From Cercis canadensis (taxonomy: Eukaryota > Streptophyta > Magnoliopsida > Fabales > Fabaceae): a DNA stretch of 64,000 bases. How positions within the stretch are numbered: the first letter of the stretch is position 1; every line of letters begins with the position of its first letter. Positions 22,438-34,301 of the stretch are shown here, piece by piece. Location: NCBI GenBank assembly GCA_003255065.1, contig QAOA01008153.1:229249-293248 (forward strand), given 5' to 3'. Under the pieces are notes generated by a model. It saw nothing but the letters and a program-made list of their open reading frames with translations, made no database searches and was not told where the DNA came from. The position numbers were made by a program, and so were the translations under genes.

Positions 22438-22913
22438 ATAGCATCTCCTTCTTTAAATGTTCCTCGGATAAAATATGATGTCTTTCTTAGCTTTTGAGGC
22501 ATAGACACTCGTCGTGGTATTGTTAGCCATTTCCTTAAGGCATTAAAGGAGACGGAAATTGAGGTCTTCTCAGATTATAAGCTTGAGGAAGGAAATGAAA
22601 TATCACCAGCACTTCTTAGAGCAATTGAAGAATCATATATTTCTTTAATCATATTCTCCAAAGACTATGCTGCTTCAAAATGGTGCTTGGAAGAACTTGT
22701 GAAAATAATAGATTGCATGGAAAATTATAAGCAAATTACGGTACCTATTTTCTATGATGTAGATCCATCAATTGTACGCCATCAAAAAGGAGGTCATGGG
22801 GATGCATTTACAAGACATGAAAGACTTAACAATGACCCATTCAAGATGTAGAGTTGGAGAACTTCATTGGAGAGGGCTGCAAATTTATCTGGGTTTGATT
22901 CCTCAAAGTTTGA
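22438..22913 (+). pseudogene. TIR-NB-ARC-LRR pseudogene, exon 1 (TIR domain)
   Basis: This encodes a TIR signalling domain of a plant intracellular immune receptor. Visible are a YDVFLSF motif, then GIDTRRGIVSHFLKAL, an SDYKLEEGNEISPALLRAIEE-like block, SKDYAASKWCLEELVKI and PIFYDVDPSIVRHQKG, all in the order seen in TIR-type receptors. Three lesions disable it: the expected start codon reads ATA at 22,438, TGA replaces the arginine codon of the FLSFRG motif (22,495-22,497), and TAG occurs at 22,849-22,851. The exon ends ..AAGTTTGA before GTAAG, and the join to the next exon is in frame (phase 2) at 38,171. The donor bases GTAAG were duplicated by the copia insertion. Confidence 0.9.
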
Positions 22914-22918
22914 GTAAG

Positions 22919-23406
22919 TGTTAGTTTATGGGAATGATATAGTAGTTCTGTTTGTGGGTGAAGAGAATAAAAAGAGTGTTGGTGATTTGTGAATAAGTCA
23001 AGGAATGTAGAAAGAGTGAAAGGAAGTGGGAAAGGTTACAAGATGAATAGTTGATTAGTTGAAATAGTATTTGAAGAGAGTGTCACACGTACAAAACTAT
23101 GCCTTGTTTCTTGCACTTACTTTTCTACACACACTTCATGCCTTTTTATAGGCAAGTTAACTGACTTGCATAAGCCGGTTTACACCTGCATTTTTTTTCA
23201 AGATTTTTCTTCATAGTCGGTTGTTGGTTGATTCTTCTAGTTTCTTCTTTAGCTTTACAAGTTTTGACAGCTGTACAACTCTTGAATTTTCTGATATTTT
23301 CTTCAAGTCAGTTGTTCACTTCTTTTCATTTTTCTAGTATGGTGGTGCTCCTTCTATTCTTTGGATTTTTTTAGAATCATTCAGAAATGCGTGCTATTGT
23401 TTAACA
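22919..23406 (-). repeat. Inverted full-length copia LTR at the element's left end
   Basis: 488 bp starting TGTTAGTTTATGGGAAT and ending GCTATTGTTTAACA, the reverse complement of the 3' LTR at 37,370-37,863 with a few percent differences. Outer flanking bases are one copy of the GTAAG duplication. As a result the U5 end of an LTR forms the outer border at both sides of the insertion. Confidence 0.9.
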
Positions 23407-23421
23407 CTGAAATAAAATATT

Positions 23422-23606
23422 TGTAAGAAACAAGTCATAGTCTTGTACGTATGACACTCTCTTCAAATACTATTTCAACTAATCAACTATTCATCTTGTA
23501 ACCTTTCCCACTTCCTACGTTCTTTGACTTATTCACAAATCACCAACACTCTTTTTATTCTCTTCACACACAAACACAACTACTATATTTTTCCCATAAA
23601 CTAATA
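23422..23606 (+). repeat. Partial direct 5' LTR (R-U5 equivalent)
   Basis: 185 bp starting TGTAAGAAACAAGTCATAG and ending CCCATAAACTAATA, matching only the last part of the 3' LTR (from about 37,667). That start lies about 35 bases downstream of the LTR TATA box (TATAAAAAGG at 37,631), close to the predicted transcription start. U3 is therefore missing. Confidence 0.85.
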
Positions 23607-23607
23607 G

Positions 23608-23619
23608 TGATATCAGAGC
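23608..23619 (+). other. Copia primer-binding site
   Basis: TGATATCAGAGC follows the partial LTR after one base. It differs by one base from TGGTATCAGAGC, the usual initiator-methionine tRNA complement of plant copia elements. It fixes the element's orientation as plus. Confidence 0.85.
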
Positions 23620-23716
23620 TACTTTTTTCCATTTGGGTGTGAGGCTCATTCACTAAAACTCATTTCCCTATCCCACCTTTCTATTTTGCCTTTACCCAAA
23701 AATTCTCCTCTATTCC

Positions 23717-24245
23717 ATGGCTGCACCTACTATCAAATTCTCCTTTGTCCCTCTACCAATTTTTACTAGTGAAAACTATGATTTTTGGAAGCTAAAATTG
23801 AAGACATATTTTATCTCACAAAAATTGTGGGATATTGTTCAAAATGGGTTTAACACCTCAGAAGATATTTCCACTCTGTCCGAAGTGGAGAAGAAAAAAT
23901 TGGAGGAGAATCAACAGAATGATGCACAAGCTCTTTTGGTATCCAGTAAGCTGTAGGTGACACTATTCTTACAAGGATCACAAATGCTTACTCTACAAAG
24001 AAGGCATGGGATATCTTGGAGGAGGAGTATCGCTTAAGTGAAAAGGTACAAGCCATTAAACTCCAATATCTTAGAAGGGAGTTTGAAGTATTAAAAATAA
24101 AGGAATTTGAGACCATAGAAGATTATTATGGGAAAATTAAAGAAATAGCAATCAAATGAAGTTATATGGGGAATATATAACTAAAAAGAGGGTGGTAGAT
24201 AAAATTCTTATCACTCTCACAGAAAAATATGACACCATAGTTGCT
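23717..24245 (+). pseudogene. Copia gag, N-terminal part
   Basis: Opens with MAAPTIKFSFVPLPIF, then SENYDFWKLKLKTYFIS, the typical N-terminal gag block of plant copia elements, and continues past a stop at 23,954 with KAWDILEEEYRLSEKVQAIK-like coding. This matches the gag (UBN2-type) nucleocapsid region that packages element RNA. A further stop lies near 24,158. The reading is cut at 24,245 by the gypsy element and resumes at 32,582. Not functional. Confidence 0.8.
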
Positions 24246-25536
24246 TGTTATGTAAAATCCTAACGCAAGTGCACATTATCTTTTCAAAGAAATAAGATGA
24301 CAGTGAGTTATAATTCCCATGAGGACTAATGTTATCAACTACCGAAATTGGGTTAATCTCAATTTTATCTAATCAATAAGTATGAAGAATTTTCAAGAAA
24401 GAACTTTAAATGAGCTGAAAATAAGCTAAGATAACTAAAATGATGAATTAATCAAGAGATAAAAGCCTAGGACTCCGATTTCACCATAATTAATCCCGGT
24501 TTCCATTCATCATGTCATTAATATCAATTTATCTTTCTAATTGCTAATCAAGATTCCCTAATTTATCTACTAGTCTCTCCCAAGGTCTAGTAGAAATATC
24601 CCTAATTACTAACCATGTATATTCTTATACGAGTTATAATAATTACAAATTCATTAGGTTCTATGGATCTCTTAATTGATTACCTAGGCCATGGAGGTAT
24701 ATTCATATCCTACATGCAACCTAGGACATAAATCTCAATGAACTAAACACACAAATCTCCTTCCGGTCTCATTGTGATTAACTAATCATCTAAATTACTA
24801 GCCAATTAATTAGAAGCATTAAGAATGGAGATTAATGTTCAATTGGAAAGATAAACATCAAATCAATTTCATAAGAACTTCAACCGCTCATAATTAGGCT
24901 ACATCGTAGCCCTAGTGAAGAAATTAGTTCATAGTAGAAGAAGAGAACATGATTAAGTAAATTCTAGACATCAATCAAAGGGAAGAAGAATAAAAACTCT
25001 AAAGAGAAGCCACCAATCTGTTGTCCCAGTTGCTCTTCTCCAATCCTTGTTCTTGCTCTCCTTCTTGCCTCCAAAGAGTCCCCAAATTAAAGCCTAAAAG
25101 TTGCTTAAATAGTAAAACCTAAAACTCCTAATTTTAAAAGGAAAATACAAGCACGTGTACGGATGAGGAAATACTGGGCGTAGCTACGCAGGTCACGGGC
25201 GTCACTACACCCAGCAACTGTTGCATTTCATTGGTTTTCTTCCAGGAGGCGTAGCAACACCATACTTCGGGCGTAGGGACAGCTAGGGCCTTCCTCAGTT
25301 GGCTAGATTGCTGAATGGAGGCGTAATGACGCCATGCTCGAGTGTAGGGACGCCCAGGATTGATTCCTTCTTGCTTTTGCTTCTCCTTTTTGTCTTTTAA
25401 CACCAAGAATCTCTATTCTAGTTAACAATCCTACAAAATGAAGAACACGAATGAGATTAGGGTTCAAAAATCTTAAGAAACACTCAAAAAGTTAAGCTAA
25501 AGGTATTTATAAAATAGGTGTAAAGTCCACCTAACA
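24246..25536 (-). repeat. Athila-like element, left (3') LTR
   Basis: 1291 bp, TGTTATGTAAAATCC to CACCTAACA, very similar to 31,280-32,581. On the plus strand at 25,165-25,370 it carries GCGTAG(C/G)NACGCC-type motifs that also appear in the element interior near 28,220-28,345. Confidence 0.9.
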
Positions 25537-28500
25537 AATACCCCCAAACTTGACATTTTGCTTGTCCTCAAGCAAAGAAAACAACTAAAAACAATAGATA
25601 AAATTAGTTCTAATGAAAACTAACTAAAGAGTAAACAACTCATTCACTCACCATACAGGCCTCAAAGATCCCTAGAAGATACAGTTTCAAGAAAAAGTTA
25701 AGATCTCATGAATGTGTATAATTGTTAATTCTAAAGTTAGCTTCACCTCACCAAAAATTCCTGAGTTCAATTAAGGTCAACCCTTCATTTCTTTACTTTT
25801 TACCCTTAAGTCAGATTATGCATACAAGCTCAATTTGAATACAAATCTCTAACTGAGGCAATCTAAACTTTCATATGTTTACTTTTCATGTCAATCTCCA
25901 CTAATGTAGGCTGTTCACAATATCAAGAATCAAAAGGACTTTGACAGATTTGTAATGTGTGGCTGGGCTAAGGGTAAGACAAAAGATAATAAATAAGAGG
26001 TTTGAATCACCTGTCACACAAATTCATCTTTTTAGAGCATCTCTCAAAAGCATCCATCTCAAAAGCATCCATCTTTTCACTTCTAACTTCCCCCAAACTT
26101 GCTTTTTTCTTTACTTTGTCTTTCACCACCATAATTCATAATTTTGGTGTCACTTCATCCCAATTTCATACTTCAAATCATTCTTTTTCTTTTAACATTT
26201 GTTTCTTTTCTTTGAAAATGATTTTTTTAGCAGGGATGCAGCACTTTTTGATTTTTTATTCTTGTTGGCGGTGATCACATTGATGTTCTTTTTTCTTTTT
26301 CTCCACCCATTCTTCCTAACATCTCTAGCTCTTAATGCTCTTAGGACTGACTATGTGCTCTAGGTGCAAGGTCCAAGTCAAAAGGTCATACAAAGGGCTA
26401 GGGTGTCAGTGTAAGTGACAAAGAAATAGGTTACATTAAGCTCAATGGGATATGCTAGGGATGAAATATCATGCACATGGTAGCTTAGACATGCTCAAAC
26501 TTAACAAAGAAGGCCTAGATCATGTCCCTAATATTGTGCAGCCTAGGATTTCACTCGACTGACAGTCAAGAAAGTTCTAAAAGTCTATGAGATTATTGGG
26601 ATTAGCTATGTTCACATAATCATCTCTAAGATGCAAAATTCAAGTGGATAGGGTTATGCTCTTAATTTATTTGCAGGAAATTCCAGTTGAGCATGAATCA
26701 ATTCAAGAGTTAAACAAACACACATAAACAAGATTCTCAAAAAATTTCTAAAACTAAAAACATTTTGAAGATCAGTCATATCATTGGCCCAAGGTTTTCA
26801 AAAAGATGAGTTCACTCAAAAGCCTAAAATACAACCTAAGAAAAACAGAAAACTAACATAAGTTCTTATCTAAAAAGCAATAAAAAATTTCCCACTCACA
26901 GCAACAACATATAGAGTATATTATCCACCCCCAAATTTAAAGGAAACATTGTCCCCAATGTGAAAAGGCAAGAAAAATAAGAGTAATGAGGACTTCCCTG
27001 AGGAGGCCGTGGTCACTCAGCATCATCATCATCCAAGTTGTGCAGGGTAACCGGGTCAAGGGGTGGCGGTATTTGGAGGTCTTTCGCTTCTTAGAAGACA
27101 TTGTTCCTGTGAGAACATAAACATGCAAGTCAAATGTCAAATAAGTGCAAAAGCGCTCCTAACAGCTCGACAAACACATAAAAGTGCTCTAGGTGTCAAA
27201 ATTGTGCTCATGGAAACCATGAATCACATACTCCCTCTCTCGAAGGCATTGTAGGGAAAACAAGAACAAAGCATGCAAGCATGGCAAAGAGATAAGTAGA
27301 TCACGATGGCATAAAAAGTTCATGCAACAATTGCATGCAAGCATGACAAGTATGGGAAGCATATCACTATGTGATAACAATTAGGTGCACATTGTCCAAA
27401 GAGACATGTATGTGGCTAGTGATTACTTCTCTGGTGCACACCTAAAGAAGGCTACTGGGCTCCATGAGTGGGTTGCCATGGTGTGAGATGGATGAATATG
27501 ATGCAATAACACATGCAAGCATGAGCAATAAACATGACATGTTATTGTAAAACATGAGCAAGTGAAGTCCACAAAGGTAGAATTAGCACAAAGTGGAAGC
27601 AAGAGCAAGAACAAAGGAATCATGCAAATAAACTAGCCAAGCCAAGGCATGCAAGCAAAGAGGCAAATTCGCACTCAATGTGAAGCACAACTTCATAAAG
27701 GCAATTTAGCGAACACTGTGTGGGCATATTCCATAATGCAAGTTCTGAATGCCATTTGAAATGGGAAGAACCTCCAATTGGCCAGAAATTCACCAAGAAC
27801 ATTTAAGCAAAGGAGGAGGGTGCAAGATATACCTGGGCAATGAAGAATAGTGGAGAAACCTAGTATCTACCGAGTTGGTACCGAGTTGACTCGGTGGGTG
27901 TGTGCAAGTGAGATATGCAATTTTTAACTAAAGAAATGGTGTGGTAATGGGAGAGAGTAGGCCAAAAATGTGAAGGAGTGAAGACAATTAGTGGGTGTGT
28001 GTAGAAAAATGGTGGATTTAAGAGGTGTATGTGTGTAGTTATGTGTTAATGGAGGTGGTTAAGTGAAGAGGGAAAGGGAATGTGAGAGGGGGGAACGTGA
28101 ATGGGAAGGGAAGAAGAGGAAAAATCAAATGGGGTATAAGGGGGTGCAAAACGCAAGTTTCAGTCAGTTGACCAAATTTTTTATTTTTTTTGAATTTTGA
28201 AATTTTTGGACTTACAGGGGCCGAGTGTAGGGACGCTGTCCATGGGCGTAGCTATGCCCAACATTCTTTCAACTTGCAATTTTGGACGTTTAGCATACTC
28301 CCTAGGTGTCCCAGCGCCCCAGTTTGGCGTAGCGATGCCCAAAACCATCCCAAAACCATCCTTGGTGTCGTTTTTCACCTTTCTGGATGCTTTGGAACTC
28401 CTCCAAATCATCGGGCATTGTGTCTCACCCTCAGAGTATTTGTTCACCCAAAATCACCTATCAGTATCTCTAAAATTGGATTCTGTGAGCAAAGAAAAGT

Positions 28501-28670
28501 AAACAATTAGATCTAAGAAAAATGAATTAACCTAAAAGAATTCAAAAAAGAAACACAAAAATTCTAAGGGTAAAAATTAAACATAGGTAGGCAAAAGGGT
28601 TTGCAAAGAATGGGTTGCCTCCTACAAGCACTTGTTTTATAGTCCTAAGCCTAACTATCTCTGGAATAAA
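25537..28670 (-). other. Athila-like element interior without recognisable coding
   Basis: About 3.1 kb between the left LTR and the remnant downstream of protease. No reverse transcriptase or integrase motif is present on either strand. The region 26,940-27,840 and the GCGTAG-motif segment at 28,200-28,345 are non-coding as far as I can see. A GGAGGCAACCCA-type sequence near 28,610-28,625 (minus strand CTTGTAGGAGGCAACCCATT) is typical of the 3' part of Athila-like elements. Confidence 0.5.
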
Positions 28671-29617
28671 TTAACCAAGATAAAAAATGGTAGTAGAGGT
28701 CTTTTGGAACTTCACTCCACTATCTCTATGAGCCTTAGATTGTTGGTCGTTCTCCTTTAATCTCCAAACTTTGTTTCCTTCTCCAAAACAAGCAGATTTT
28801 CTAAGATGCTCCAAAAGAATCTTTTGGAATGATGGTTTCTTCTTCTTGTTTTTCTTATGAGATTTAGCTATAAGCACAGGTTTAGCCATTGGTGTCTTTG
28901 GGATTTTATCATTTTAGACCTCTAAATCAAGAGGCTTCTCCTTATTTTCCATCCCCATGATGCGAGCTTCAATTGGGTCCTGTAATTTATTGCTTCCATT
29001 TATAGTGTCGATTTTACAACAGACGTTCACTTCATCTGGATGCTTTATTTCTTTGAAAACCTTGAAAGACACTTGATCACCTTGCACTCTCAGAGTAGTT
29101 GGCCTTTTTGCACATCAATGAGAGCTTTCATAGTTGCTAAAAATGGACGACCAAGAATGATTGAGATTTCTTAGTCCTCCTCCATATCAAGCATGACAAA
29201 GTCCGCTGGGAAGATGAACTTGTCCACTTTCACCAATACATTCTCCAAGATTCCCCTTGGATACTTGATTGATCTATCCGCCAATGTCAAGGAGATGAAT
29301 GTTGACTTTATTTCTCCTATACCCAATTTCCTAAAAATAAAAATAGGCATAAGGTTAATACTAGCACCAAGATCACAAAGTACCTTACCAAAAGATACAT
29401 TGCCAATAGAACAAGGAATATTGAAACTCCTTGGATCTGTTAATTTTGGTGGCAATTTCTTTTGTAAAATTGCACTGCACTCCTTAGTAAGTGTCACAGT
29501 CTCAAAATCCTCTAGCTTTCTTTTATTGGAGGGAATCTCTTTCATAAATTTTATGTAGCTAGGCATTTGCTCAAAAGCATCCGCAAATGGGATATTGATG
29601 TGCAGCTTCTTGAACAC
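28671..29617 (-). pseudogene. Athila-like retropepsin region and basic tail
   Basis: The segment at 29,171-29,617 carries a gypsy-type aspartic protease: FNIPCSIGNVSFGKVLCDLG, with the catalytic motif DLGAS followed by INLMPIFIFRKLGIG, then the flap-side PADFVMLDMEED. A stop closes it at 29,171. Further left, 28,671-28,889 is a lysine-rich segment (KKNKKKKPSFQKILLEHL) seen downstream of protease in defective copies. There is no reverse transcriptase behind it. Confidence 0.8.
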
Positions 29618-29949
29618 CTCCAGAAATTTAGAGAATTGATTATCTAGCTTCTTCTTCTAGAATCTTTGAGGGAAAGGAAGAGGTGGAACATATGGTGGAG
29701 GATTGTCTGGAAATAACTTAGATGTCTTCTTCACAGATTTCACGAGCGGTTCCACTGGGTTGCCTTGTTTTGCCTCAAGCCCAACTGACTTAATTGGCAC
29801 CTTATTTGCAACTTCAGATGGTTCATCTAAGGTCTTGCCATTACGAAGAGTGATAGTCATGACATGCTTTTTAGGATTCACCTCTGTATCACTCAGCAAA
29901 GACCCATGTTGTCTGGTGTTAAGTATGCTAGATAATTGACCCATTTGAA

Positions 29950-31110
29950 CCTCAAGGTTACGAATGGAGGCATCTGTTCAGGCCATGAATTGACTTGTAT
30001 TCATGGTCAACTGGGCTAGAGCATCCTCCAAAGAAACCTTTGCTTACACAAGTGGTTGAGCAGTGTTTGGGTTGTTTTACCAAGAGAAGTTCAGATGATT
30101 TCTCCACCCGAATTATAAGTGTTAGAATAGGGGTTATTTTGCATGTTCTGATTCCCCACATAATTTGTTTCCTCAGCTTGAGATGTAGAAAAAGATTGCC
30201 TACTTGGCAATCTGTACTAACATGCGGACCGCCACAATGATAACAATTCTCAGGAGGTGACTAAATGGTGTTGACATTCCGGATGGTTAATTGCTTAGCT
30301 AGAGAGTCAATTTTAGTAGATAAGGCTGTGAAAGCATCAACCTCATGAACCCCAAGTACCTTTCGTGAAATGGACCTCTCAGTAGGCCACTGATAGGTGT
30401 TGGCAGCCATCTCCTCTAACAATTCATTGGAATCCTCATATGTCTTCCTCATTAATGACCCACCAGCAACAACGTCAACTAGTGTCTTAGTTAAACTCAA
30501 CAACCCATTGTAAAATGTCTGTAGTTGTAACCAGTCAAGGAGTCCATGGTGGGGGCATCTGCGAAGTAACTCTTTGTATCGTTCCTAAGCCTCTTGAAGT
30601 GACTCATTCTCCTGTTGAAAAAATGTAGTGATGTCATTTTGGAGCTTGGCGGTCTTAGCAGGTGGGAAGAATTTGGCCAAGAATTTTTGTACCAAAATAA
30701 TCTAGGTGGTGATGGTCCCCATTGGCAACGACTTTAACCAAGACTTGGCTTTATCTTGTAATAAGAATGGGAAAAGGCGAAGACGAATGGCATCATCGGA
30801 GGCACCATTGTGCTTGAAAGTATCACATATCTCCAAGAACCCGACAATGTGAGCATGAGGATCTTTGTTCGCTAAGCCACTGAACTAGGTCAACTGGACC
30901 ATGTGAATTACCTCTAGTTTAATCTCGAAGGCATTGGCTTGGATAGCTGGTCGCCTTATACTAGAGGTGGTATCTGTGACTGAAGGCAAGGCGTAGTCAT
31001 GGAGTGCTTTTGGAGCATTTTCTTCCGCATTGTGTCTGACAAAATTCTAGGGGGCTCTCTTCTCGCCTTTCTATTCTTTTGACATGTCTTTTCTATCTCA
31101 GAATCAAATG
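29950..31110 (-). pseudogene. Athila-like gag with CCHC-type finger, interrupted
   Basis: Minus-strand gag of the gypsy type. Near 30,630-30,860 the reading gives [20 protein letters not shown], then TWIILVQKFLAKFFP, the core retrotransposon gag block. 30,261-30,503 continues with LTKTLVDVVAGGSLM, and near 30,195-30,240 a short zinc-binding motif CYHCGGPHVSTDC appears. Stops at about 30,260, 30,590 and 30,700 interrupt it. The 29,657-29,944 segment (LPSQTEVNPKKH-like, then MTITLRNGKTL) links gag to protease. Confidence 0.8.
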
Positions 31111-31279
31111 GATTAGGGAGCTACTTCCAGATTTTCTCATACACCGAGAAAACTCCTGCAAGTATCAGAAAGTATCACAATTAAATAGATATGTGAAAAA
31201 CAAACAATTAGACTAAAATCAAGATCACTGAGTATCAATATTGATAACAAATTAGTCCCTGGCAACGGCGCCAAAAACT

Positions 31280-32581
31280 TGTTGTGAGAAATCCTAACGC
31301 AAGTGCACGTTATCGTTTCCAAGTAATAAGATGAGAGTGAATTATTGTTCCCACGAGGACTAATGTTATCAACTACCAAAATTGGGTTAATCTCAATTTT
31401 ATCTAATCAATAAGTATGGAGAATTTTCAAGAAATAACTTTAAATGAGCTGAAAATAAGCTAAGATAACTAAAATGATGAATTAATCAAGAGATAAAAGC
31501 CTAGGACTCCGTTTTCACCATAATTAATCCCGATTTCCGTTCATTATGTTATTAATATCAATTTATATTTCTAATTGCTAATCAAGATTTCTTAATTTAT
31601 CTACTAGCCTCTCCCAAGGTCTAATGAAAATATCCCTAATTACTAACCCTATATATTCCTATACGAGTTATAATAATTACAAATTCATTAGGTTCTATGG
31701 ATCTCTTAATTGATTACCTAGGCCATTGAGGTATATTCCTATCCTACATGCAACCTAGGACATAAATCTTAATGAACTAAACACATAAATCTCCTTCCGG
31801 TCTTATTGTGATCAACTAATCATCTAAGTTAATGGCCAGTTAATTAGAAGCATTAAGAATGGAGATTAGTGCTCAATTGGAAAGATAAACATCAAATCAA
31901 TTTCATAAGAACTTCAACCGTTCATAATTAGGCTACATCGTAGCCCTAGAGAAGAAATTAGTTCATAGTAGAAGAAGAGAACATGGTTAAGTAAATTCTA
32001 GACATCAATCAAAGGGAAGAAGAATAAAAACTCTGAAGAGAAGCCACCAATCTGCTGTCCCAGTTGCTCTTCTCCAATCCTTGTTCTTGCTCTCCTTCTT
32101 GCCTCCAAAGAATCCAAAATAGAGTCCCCAAATTAAAGCCTAAGAGTTGCTTAAATAGTAAAACCTAAAACTCCTAATTTTAAAAGGAAAGTACAAGCAC
32201 ATGTATGGATGAGGAAATACTGGGCGTAGCTACGCTAGTCACAGGCGTCACTACTCCTAACGACTGTTGCATTTTGTTGGTTTTCTTCCAAGAGGTGTAG
32301 CAACGCCATACTTCGGGCGTAGGGAAGCCCAGGGCCTTCCTCACTTGGCTAGATTATTGAATGGAGGCGTAACGATGCCATGCTCGAGCGTAGGGACGCC
32401 CAGGATTGATTCCTTCTTGCTTTTGCTTTTCCTTTTTGTCTTTTAACACCAAGAATCTCTATTCTAGTTAACAATCCTACAAAATGAAGACAAGAACAAG
32501 ATTAGGGTTCAAAAATCTCAAGAAACACTCAAAAAGTTAAGCTAAAGGTATATATAAAATTGGTGTAAAATCCACCTAACA
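31280..32581 (-). repeat. Athila-like element, right (5') LTR
   Basis: 1302 bp, beginning TGTTGTGAGAAATCC on the plus strand, with the primer-binding site just inside at about 31,256-31,274. It shows scattered differences from the left LTR, including an 11-bp extra segment near 32,112. Confidence 0.9.
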
Positions 32582-33203
32582 TTGCTGCTATAGAGACGAC
32601 ACTAGATTCATCGTCTCTATTAGTGGCTAAACTAGTAGGACTCCTTGGAACCCATGAAACAAAATTGATTAGGTGTAATGAAGCTTCCGTTGAAAACGCC
32701 TTCAAAACTAAAATAAATATAAGGTCTCATAATTCCAAAAATAATCAAAATACACGTGTAGGAGAAAATGTTAAAAAAGTTGAAAAGAGAAAAAATAGTC
32801 AGAGGTAAGGTGATAATAGAGCTACATATCCTCCATGTGGAATTTGTAAGAAGAGGAGTCATAAAAAAAAGATTACTGGTTCCAAGGCAAGCCACAGTGC
32901 AACAAATGCAAGAAATTTGGGCACGTGGAGAAAGATTGTTGCATTAAAAGTACTCATCATGCCAACTATGTCGAAGAAACTAAGAAGAATGAGAATTTGT
33001 TCTTTCCCAGTCAAGGATCGTCTGAGAAGACATATGGCACGTGGTTTCTGGATAGTGGATGTAGCAATGACATGACACCATACAAGGACATCTTCTCCAA
33101 GCTGGATACAAATTGCCAATCAAAAGTCAGATTGAGGAATGATGAATTCCTTGAGGTGATAAGCAAAGGAACAGTTGTTATGGAGACAACAAAAGGTACG
33201 TAA
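32582..33203 (+). pseudogene. Copia gag C-terminus and protease
   Basis: Gag resumes with ETTLDSSSLLVAKLVGLL-like sequence, then a zinc knuckle CNKCKKFGHVEKDC at about 32,892-32,940, then the protease with WFLDSGCSNDMTPYKDIF, which retains the catalytic DSG. Stops at 32,806 and 33,201 and a frame change near 32,860 break it. Confidence 0.85.
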
Positions 33204-34301
33204 TATATTCATGATGTGCTGCTAGTTCCTAACTTAGCCCAAAATCTCCTTAGTGTTGGGCAAATGATACAACATGGATATGCACTACACTTTGAGGGAG
33301 ATACATGCATCATCTATAACAAGAAAGACAAAAATCTTTCCATAGCCAAAATAAAAATGAGAGAATGCCGTGACTTTCCTATTCAATGGAGATACAATAT
33401 CGTCATGAAGGTTCAAATTGATCATTCATGGCTTTGGCATCGGAGATTTGGCCATTTCAACTATCATGGCCTGAGCATTCTTCATCAAAAAAATATGATG
33501 AGAGACCTGCCTAGCATTAAAGGCACTAAAGGAGTTTGTGAAGGTTGTATGTTTGGCAAGCAACACCAACAATCCTTTCCTTCTGGGCAATCATGGAGAG
33601 CCAAAGCTGCACTAGAGCTCATTCACACAGATATATGTGGGCCGATGAGGACACCATCTCTCACCCAAAACAGATACTTTATTCCTTTCATTGATGATTA
33701 TATTAGAATGACATGGGTTTACTTTATTCGTGAAAAATCCGAAGTCCTCAAAATTTTAAAGAAACTCAAGCAACTAGTTGAGAATCAAAGCGATCGTCAG
33801 ATTAAGATATTAAGGAGTGATCGTGGCAAAGAATACACTTCAAAAGAATTCAACAAATTCTACGAAGACGAAGGAGTTGAACGTCAACTAATAGTTGGAT
33901 ACGCACCGAAGCAAAACAGAGTTTCAAAATGAAAGAATAGAACTGTTATGGAGATGGTGCGATCAATGCTAAATGAGAAAGGATTACCAAACACATTTTG
34001 GGCCGAATCAGTTTACACTACCGTTTACCTAGTAAACAGGTGCCCAACTAGAGCCGTCCAAGATAAAACACCTGTAGAAGCTTGGAGCATAAGGAAGCCA
34101 TCAGCGAAGCATCTAAGAGTTTTTGGCTGCATATGCTATGTCCATATTCCATATCAGAAAAGGAGCAAGCTTGATGAGAAGACTGAAAAAGGAATCTTCT
34201 TAGGATACAACAATGAATCAAAAAGATATCGTGTCTACAACTTGAAGACCAAGAAGCTTCTTATTAGCCGAGACGTAGAGTTTGATGAAAACGCTACATG
34301 A
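33204..34301 (+). pseudogene. Copia integrase, catalytic glutamate lost
   Basis: An HHCC zinc region (HRRFGHFNYHG..., then CEGCMFGKQ) is followed by the catalytic core: aspartates in HTDICGP and LRSDRGKEY are present. In the third catalytic motif (normally NGVxERKN) the glutamate codon reads AAA (lysine, 33,927-33,929) and the next codon is TGA (33,930-33,932). The C-terminal part follows at 33,948-34,301 with FWAESVYTTVYLVNRCPT and HLRVFGCICYVHIP. Integrase would insert the element DNA; this copy cannot. Confidence 0.88.

Larger units (their letters stand above)
24246..32581 (-). mobile_element. Athila-like Ty3/gypsy element lacking RT, nested in copia gag
   Basis: LTRs of about 1.3 kb lie at 24,246-25,536 and 31,280-32,581. 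TSD TTGCT occurs at 24,241-24,245 and 32,582-32,586. A minus-strand primer-binding site, TGGCGCCGTTGCCAGGGA, sits next to the right LTR, and a purine tract (GTTTGGGGGTATT on the minus strand) sits next to the left LTR. Coding on the minus strand is gag then protease. Reverse transcriptase, RNase H and integrase are absent, so it is non-autonomous. The gag signatures and primer-binding site fit the Athila/Tat branch. The exact lineage is uncertain. Confidence 0.88.

Noticed and set aside
28181-28510. Overlapping frames of about 90-106 codons on both strands
   Set aside because: They lie in the GCGTAG-motif segment of the gypsy interior and match no gag-pol domain.
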